A stretch of 27,000 bases of DNA from JAEUTH01 sp044230205 (GTDB lineage: Bacteria; Bacteroidota; Bacteroidia; AKYH767-A; OLB10): positions 1 to 27,000 of the forward strand of contig JBGARN010000053.1 in NCBI GenBank assembly GCA_044230205.1, in the 5' to 3' direction. Positions within the stretch are counted from its first letter, which is position 1. Every line of letters begins with the position of its first letter. The notes under the pieces were generated by a model. That model saw only the letters and a program-made list of their open reading frames with translations. It searched no databases and had not been told where the DNA came from. Made by a program: the position numbers and the translations under genes. Positions 22,687 through 27,000 of the stretch are shown piece after piece.

Positions 22687-23778
22687 TTAGCGTACAATAA
22701 TAAACTTATGGGTTAATATCTGTTGAGAGTTACTGCATCGTAAAATATAGACACCGTTATTAAGAGTACTGATATCAATGTCAGAATCAATTGTTGAGCA
22801 GACCTGGTGGTATATTACTTTACTGTTAATATCTAAAAGTTGAACAGAATACGGATTATTATAACTAAATAGAATTTTTAAATGACCTGCATTATTATCC
22901 TGGGAAATTAAGATGCCGGAGTCCTTAACATCCCCATTATATTCATCCCTACAGGGATTATATACAACAAGGTTGCCTGAAACAGCTTTACCACAACTAT
23001 TGCTGACTTTTACCTTATAGGTTCCGGCAGTTTTTGCATAATAAATCGAATCAGTAGCTCCATAAATTTTCAAACCATTTCGTTTCCATTGAAAATTGTA
23101 TGCATTGGTATTAGCCTGCAACAGAACACTATCACCTATGCAAAAGCTTAGCAGACCACCGGCAGCAATGGTTACCACTGGTGCAAGACACTGAATTTCT
23201 CCTGCACGTATTGGTATGCCCGGTAGGGTATTGATTGCATAATCCTTAATAATAATGCTTCCAAAGCTGCTGTTCAAACCGGATACATCTATGCTCACCC
23301 AACCATAGTACTTGTCTTCACCGATAACAAGTTTTAATGGAAGGAATTTGTTGACGGTGTTAACCCAGTTACCGCTGGCTGTACCTGTCCAGTAATTATT
23401 GGTACAAACCCATGTCATGCTGAACAATAATTGGTTGGGCTTATTTTTCCAGGTCAATGAAGTATCAATAGTCGAATTTGCATTTAAAGCATAGGGCCAT
23501 GATGGTGACAATACAGGCGCACCAACATAACTTGTCCCCAAAGGAGTAATCTTTATAAAATAATTCAATTGAGCAATGTCGCTGCATGAACCCGGAAAAC
23601 GTATATCATAAGTTATCCTGTAGTCGGCAACACCATCATTGTTCAGATCAAGCAGATAAAAAGCGCCATTGGTATTCAATGTAATATCTGCTATATCGGT
23701 ATAATTTATTTGTGCTTTCGCAGAATAAAAACCGGTACATGCAAATAATAAAATGAAGAATCGGGTTAAGGGTTTCAT
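22687..23778 (-). CDS. Secreted T9SS cargo protein with Ig-like region, function unknown
   Basis: A 363-residue exported protein. A signal peptide (FFILLFACTGFYSAKAQ) precedes a beta-rich domain at about 25-195. This domain includes the calcium-binding-like loop DLNNDGVADYRI and a conserved KYYGWVSIDVSG stretch. An Ig-like/PKD-like segment at about 200-275 (CIGDSVLLQANTNAYNFQWKRNG and TAGTYKVKVSNSCGKA) follows. The final 75 residues are a T9SS type A sorting domain (YSVQLLDINSKVIYHQ, IDISTLNNGVYILRCSNSQ, HKFIIVR). It is thus probably released or held on the cell surface. I recognise no catalytic residues; an adhesive or binding role would fit but is a guess. The -7 element at 23807-23814 precedes it. 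Confidence 0.8.
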   Translation of the reverse strand: MKPLTRFFILLFACTGFYSAKAQINYTDIADITLNTNGAFYLLDLNNDGVADYRITYDIRFPGSCSDIAQLNYFIKITPLGTSYVGAPVLSPSWPYALNANSTIDTSLTWKNKPNQLLFSMTWVCTNNYWTGTASGNWVNTVNKFLPLKLVIGEDKYYGWVSIDVSGLNSSFGSIIIKDYAINTLPGIPIRAGEIQCLAPVVTIAAGGLLSFCIGDSVLLQANTNAYNFQWKRNGLKIYGATDSIYYAKTAGTYKVKVSNSCGKAVSGNLVVYNPCRDEYNGDVKDSGILISQDNNAGHLKILFSYNNPYSVQLLDINSKVIYHQVCSTIDSDIDISTLNNGVYILRCSNSQQILTHKFIIVR

Positions 23779-23806
23779 TTTACAAATACCTGTATGTATA
23801 AGTATT

Positions 23807-23814
23807 CAAATGTA
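23807..23814 (-). promoter_or_regulatory. -7 element of the T9SS cargo gene at 22687-23778
   Basis: TACATTTG on the minus strand is a perfect match to TAnnTTTG, 28 bp before the ATG at 23778. It is identical to the -7 element of the heme operon. No -33 TTG is seen at the expected distance. Confidence 0.42.
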
Positions 23815-23860
23815 AAAAAAGAAAAATAACCCTTCCTTCTTAATGATATTAATTAGCTGT

Positions 23861-24925
23861 TCAGCTGATAGTTATAGTATTTTTTAATGAAGCATTAACT
23901 TTGTTTATCAGTAAATCATCAACCTTAAAACGGGGCGTAGGCATAGATACTTTTTCAGGATAACCAATTCTGAAAAACACCTGGGGTTTAAGATTAGTAT
24001 CCAATATTACCTGTAAACTTTTTCTGCATCCTTTGTTCTGCACTATGGCAGCCATTGGTGAACAAACCATGCCATGTAGTACAGCGTTAAGCCACACCCG
24101 CTCAAATAACTGGCCCGCTTTTATCCACGATACTTTTTCATCATCATCTGTAGCAATTACCATATAGGCCGGTGTTTTGCGAAGTATATCCTCATCTTGT
24201 TTTAAAGTTAAACGAGCCAGGTTAAATTTTTTAACTAACCATGACGCAAGCAATGAAACAGGTGCCGGTAAGCCGAGAGCAAAACCAGGTATACCGGTTT
24301 TTGATGAAGTATAGCTTGATTTAACAAACTCAGAAAGCTCATTACGGAAAGGTAAACTATCCATAATTTTTACCTGGGCATCACTAACAACAGGAATTAA
24401 GCGTTCCATTTTATCTTTATTGTCGATAATAAAAATCATATTGTCGTTTGAACTCATCTCCATCACTGAATTAACAAAAGAAGGATTTAAAGCTCTCATT
24501 TTATAAGCCCCGCGATCAGTGTGCCGGTGAAGCATGCATGTAACCAAGTGATCTGTATCAGCATAATTCGTTTCAAACATTGTAACTTCTAAAACCGTAT
24601 CTGCACCTTCACCTATAGGCTGATAGTTAACACTGGCAGTTAAACCATAATGTCCGGCAGCTATTATAAGGTTTTCAAGTGCGCAACCGAAACTGATCAT
24701 TAATTGACGCCCGCTGGGATCGCTTTCTTCGAGAGATCGGCTTCGTTCAACTATGAATTTTACTTTATTTCCATCAATTTTAAATAACCAGGGCTGGCTG
24801 TTATGGCCTGATGGGGCTATTACTGCAAACTGCAATAAAAAATTCAAACGTTCTTCAATGCTGGCTTTGCGTGGATATTCTATAACCTGGATTTTCCACG
24901 CATCATAATTGTCATTAGTACTCAT
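23861..24925 (-). CDS. Acg-like FMN-binding nitroreductase-fold protein
   Basis: A 354-residue cytoplasmic flavoprotein of the nitroreductase superfamily, Acg group. Diagnostic blocks are FAVIAPSGHNSQPWLF near residue 35, DPSGRQLMISFGCALENLIIAA at about 69-90, CMLHRHTDRGAY, and GQLFERVWLNAVLHGMVCSPMAA near the C-terminus. The length (two nitroreductase-like lobes in one chain) fits Acg proteins such as mycobacterial Rv2032. Those bind FMN but show no clear reductase activity and may store flavin under stress. Function here is inferred only from family. It stands alone with 150 bp before it; I see no good -7 element there. That gap does carry the terminator assigned to ftsE. Confidence 0.82.
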   Translation of the reverse strand: MSTNDNYDAWKIQVIEYPRKASIEERLNFLLQFAVIAPSGHNSQPWLFKIDGNKVKFIVERSRSLEESDPSGRQLMISFGCALENLIIAAGHYGLTASVNYQPIGEGADTVLEVTMFETNYADTDHLVTCMLHRHTDRGAYKMRALNPSFVNSVMEMSSNDNMIFIIDNKDKMERLIPVVSDAQVKIMDSLPFRNELSEFVKSSYTSSKTGIPGFALGLPAPVSLLASWLVKKFNLARLTLKQDEDILRKTPAYMVIATDDDEKVSWIKAGQLFERVWLNAVLHGMVCSPMAAIVQNKGCRKSLQVILDTNLKPQVFFRIGYPEKVSMPTPRFKVDDLLINKVNASLKNTITIS

Positions 24926-24978
24926 ATTAAATTGGGGGATTTAAATAGGGAGATTATTAAAGTGAATTCAAAAAATAT

Positions 24979-25000
24979 TCCTGGTAAGAAAAAACCAGGA
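24979..25000 (-). terminator. Intrinsic terminator downstream of ftsE
   Basis: On the minus strand a 7-bp stem (TCCTGGT with ACCAGGA) and an 8-nt T-rich loop are followed by ATATTTTTTG. It lies 75 bp after the ftsE stop and ahead of the Acg-like gene. Stem plus U-tract make it the only convincing intrinsic terminator in the window. Confidence 0.5.
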
Positions 25001-25075
25001 TAAATCATTTATCGTGATTAAATTGCTTTAATCCCTATAAAGTTAACCAAAATTTACGAGTAAAAAAACATGATA

Positions 25076-25750
25076 TTAAGCATGATCAAATAATTTTCCT
25101 TGTTCGCATTTAATAATGCGAGAAGGGAATCTTTCAATCAAGGTATAATTATGAGTAGCCATAATAACACTACGCCCTGAGCGGGCAATTTCGAAAAGCA
25201 GGTTCATAATTTCTGCTGAGGTATCGGGGTCGAGATTTCCGGTTGGCTCATCAGCTATAATTAATTCGGGTTCATTGAGTAAAGCGCGCGCAATCACCAG
25301 GCGCTGCTGTTCGCCACCACTTAATTCATGAGGCATTTTGAATCCTTTGGTGCCAAGTCCAACTTTTTCAAGCACAGAGCCTATTCGTTCGTCCATAGCT
25401 TTTTCATCTTTCCACCCTGTAGCTCTTAAAACAAAACGAAGATTATCACGAACACTTCTGTCATCCATTAATTGAAAATCCTGAAATACGATTCCAATTT
25501 TCCTGCGCAAGAATGGAATATCTTTATTACGTAGTTTTTTAAGATCGAACTCAGCTACCCATCCTTCTCCTTGAGTTAAATGTAAGTCGCCATAGAGTAT
25601 GCGCAATAAACTGCTTTTACCACTGCCGGTTTTTCCAATGAGGTAAACAAATTCTCCTTTTCCTACTTTGAGGTTAATATTATTAAGAATAAGATTTTTT
25701 TCCTGGTAAACCGAAACATTGTTAAGGTTAATTACTTCCTCGCTGTTCAT
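25076..25750 (-). CDS. ftsE: Cell division ATP-binding protein FtsE
   Basis: The ATPase half of FtsEX, which signals at the division ring to activate peptidoglycan hydrolases. All ABC ATPase motifs are visible in the 224 residues: Walker A GKTGSGKS at 39-46, the Q-loop in FQDFQLM, signature LSGGEQQR, Walker B LIIADEP, and the H-switch in MATHN. The sequence QDFQLMDDRSV and the ADEPTGNLDP block favour FtsE over other LolD/MacB-type ATPases. ftsX is not adjacent; in this phylum it is often elsewhere. The gene for a 67-residue conserved protein lies 54 bp upstream on the same strand, probably co-transcribed. The terminator at 24979-25000 closes the unit. Confidence 0.88.
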   Translation of the reverse strand: MNSEEVINLNNVSVYQEKNLILNNINLKVGKGEFVYLIGKTGSGKSSLLRILYGDLHLTQGEGWVAEFDLKKLRNKDIPFLRRKIGIVFQDFQLMDDRSVRDNLRFVLRATGWKDEKAMDERIGSVLEKVGLGTKGFKMPHELSGGEQQRLVIARALLNEPELIIADEPTGNLDPDTSAEIMNLLFEIARSGRSVIMATHNYTLIERFPSRIIKCEQGKLFDHA

Positions 25751-25804
25751 TGTTTTTAATCAGTAAAATGTTGTAAGGCTAAATACATTTATAAGCTGAG
25801 TCTG

Positions 25805-26008
25805 CTATAATTCAAGTTTTCTAACTTTTCCAAAAGGCAATTCTTCAATCAGTTTTTTAATTTCGGCTTCTTTGTCGCCAAGGCCACATTTCAGTAGAGC
25901 CTTGTCAGGGTTATCAACCCTGAAATAAGCTACAAGCGTGAAATTGTCGTCACGTAACTGCACATAATCAGGTATTTTAGCTTTTCCTTTAATTTTTAAT
26001 ATATACAT
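25805..26008 (-). CDS. Small conserved protein of unknown function (67 aa)
   Basis: A compact 67-residue soluble protein, MYILKIKGKAKIPDYVQLRDD at the start and ending FGKVRKLEL. The alternation of charged and hydrophobic residues, with two beta-like strands followed by a helix (KEAEIKKLIEELPF), suggests a small alpha/beta fold. There is no signal peptide or metal motif. I recall similar small proteins in many Bacteroidota genomes but cannot name a function. It lies upstream of ftsE with a 54-bp gap lacking a recognisable promoter, so co-transcription is likely. A -7-like element is at 26030-26037. Length, ATG start and codon pattern like its neighbours support a real gene. Confidence 0.75.
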   Translation of the reverse strand: MYILKIKGKAKIPDYVQLRDDNFTLVAYFRVDNPDKALLKCGLGDKEAEIKKLIEELPFGKVRKLEL

Positions 26009-26029
26009 CTATATGTACTTTTCAAAAGG

Positions 26030-26037
26030 CAAAAATA
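26030..26037 (-). promoter_or_regulatory. Possible -7 element of the small protein/ftsE unit
   Basis: TATTTTTG on the minus strand fits TAnnTTTG and lies 21 bp before ATG 26008. The surroundings are very AT-rich and no -33 TTG is spaced correctly, so the match may be chance. The rest of the 26009-26149 gap shows nothing I can support. Confidence 0.28.
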
Positions 26038-26149
26038 TTTTAAAAAACAAGGCTTTAAATAGTTTTTCAAATATCAACCAACATCTGCATTGTGAATTAT
26101 AATCTTATTTAAGTATATTTTATAAACATGGTGATGTGGCTTAAACATT

Positions 26150-27000
26150 TCAAAATCCATAACTATTATAATCAGGAGAAAATTCTTCATCAGGTATTGG
26201 CTGATTATAAATCATTCCTTTAAATTCAATTACAGCGAATAAACCTTTGTCGTCATATAAAACCTGCTGTAAAGGCAACATGGAGGCTCTGTCGATAGTA
26301 ATAATTATTTTTTTTGCAAAAACCTCGGGAACAATAATTTTCTCGCCTTCATGTAAATCACTGTAGTTTGTTTTACCATTCCGTTCAAGCACCATGTAAT
26401 CATTCACAAATAATTTTTCGGCAACTGATGTAATGGTTTCACCTTTTTCGGCAGTATAAGTTTTCCAATGAAAATCAGGATAAGATAAAACAAGCCTGCT
26501 ACACAAATGCCCGTCAAACATGGTATCACCCATTAATTTAAGGCTTTTTACAAAAGCAGCTGAATCAGCCTGGTAGTAATGCATAAATACTTTACTGATA
26601 TATTCAAATCCTGACTGATCAATACGGAAATAGTGGCCCTTACGAATAAGCATATTGTTAATGCTCAGGTTCAGATTAATCCATGGGAACCGGTTAGGAT
26701 TAACCAATACCTCGTTATTATTTTTTCCTTCCAGGTATAATGCCTCAGCGCCAATATTCCTGGTTAAACTGTAAGTATAAACTTTGTAAGGACTAACATT
26801 TACTTTAGTTAAATATGAATTGGATTTCATTTCATCCTTAATACGTTCATTAAGCACCAACCTGTATCGTAGTGTTTTTACTTTTGATATACCTGCAATG
26901 GTTTTAAGAAACAGCGAATGCGGTCCTGATGCCTGTGCATTCAAATTGCTACTCTGCAGTGCCAGCCATACTATTATTACTGCTTTTAAAATTGTAAAAG
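26150..27000 (-). CDS. Exported DUF1571-like protein with internal LysM domain, 5' end cut by window edge
   Basis: The frame stays open to the window edge. Codons beyond the in-frame TTG at 26944 read TILKAVIIVWLALQSSNLNAQ, a signal peptide ending in NAQA. The true start therefore lies just outside the window and TTG 26944 is not used. The exported protein has an N-terminal part resembling DUF1571/lipoprotein-carrier-like folds (KTLRYRLVLNERI, FDGHLCSRLVLSYPDF). A LysM-like domain (YTAEKGETITSVAEKLFVNDYMVLERNG, ending LHEGEKIIVP) follows, and then a strand-rich tail (IITIDRASMLPLQQVLYDDKGLFAVIEFKGM) typical of the same carrier fold. The LysM seems inserted within the carrier-like domain and would bind peptidoglycan. 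Function is unknown. Domain calls are by eye; the LysM call is fairly firm, the DUF1571 call less so. Confidence 0.75.
   Translation of the reverse strand, partial: FTILKAVIIVWLALQSSNLNAQASGPHSLFLKTIAGISKVKTLRYRLVLNERIKDEMKSNSYLTKVNVSPYKVYTYSLTRNIGAEALYLEGKNNNEVLVNPNRFPWINLNLSINNMLIRKGHYFRIDQSGFEYISKVFMHYYQADSAAFVKSLKLMGDTMFDGHLCSRLVLSYPDFHWKTYTAEKGETITSVAEKLFVNDYMVLERNGKTNYSDLHEGEKIIVPEVFAKKIIITIDRASMLPLQQVLYDDKGLFAVIEFKGMIYNQPIPDEEFSPDYNSYGF

Noticed and set aside
26942..26944. TTG at 26944 as the start of the LysM protein
   Set aside because: The frame continues past it with a typical signal peptide, so the true start lies beyond base 27000.
1..27000. CRISPR array, tRNA, insertion sequence or phage island
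   Set aside because: No regularly spaced repeats, cloverleaf-like sequences, transposase or integrase motifs were seen on either strand.

Overview
The window reads as a stretch of an AT-rich Bacteroidota chromosome, probably from the Chitinophagales/Sphingobacteriales side; the exact taxon is inferred. The evidence is two proteins with C-terminal type IX secretion (T9SS) sorting domains, HmuY-family heme proteins beside a TonB-dependent receptor, a bifunctional phosphoglucose/phosphomannose isomerase, and many copies of the Bacteroidota -7 promoter element TAnnTTTG ahead of genes. No tRNA, rRNA, CRISPR array, insertion sequence or phage gene was seen. Coding density is high and no gene-free gap reaches 200 bp.

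Layout. 1-2664: metF (cut by the left edge), a ComF-type phosphoribosyltransferase and the convergent isomerase. 2779-8534, all on the minus strand: a membrane fatty acid desaturase and a likely heme/iron uptake operon. In transcription order the operon holds a secreted HmuY-like protein with a T9SS tail, a TonB-dependent receptor and a HmuY-like lipoprotein. 8730-9992: a Tat-exported superoxide dismutase and a biotin carrier protein. 10172-13909: a lipoprotein M1 aminopeptidase, then rnhA and marC on the minus strand. 13999-18972, plus strand: lhgO, a WcaF-like acetyltransferase with a family 2 glycosyltransferase, and a three-domain DsbD. 18981-20308, minus strand: a PIN-type toxin/antitoxin pair and a glyoxalase II-like hydrolase. 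20397-22667: two tandem GT-B glycosyltransferases. 22687-27000, minus strand: a T9SS cargo protein, an Acg-like flavoprotein, ftsE, a 67-residue conserved protein and a LysM-containing exported protein cut by the right edge.

Most of the window is ordinary housekeeping and envelope biology. The most interesting part is the HmuY/receptor/HmuY operon. Two paralogous putative hemophores, one anchored in the outer membrane and one apparently delivered by T9SS, flank their likely receptor, which suggests a two-stage heme relay. Second-tier observations are a perfect 15-nt dyad inside the apparent promoter of the toxin/antitoxin pair, several -7 elements only 4-9 nt before start codons (predicting leaderless or near-leaderless mRNAs), and four tail-to-tail gene pairs with little or no intergenic DNA.

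For the receptor, marC, lhgO and wcaF the first possible start is a GTG or TTG codon. A nearby ATG that fits the family and the promoter better was chosen instead. All functional calls come from reading motifs by eye; no database search was run.
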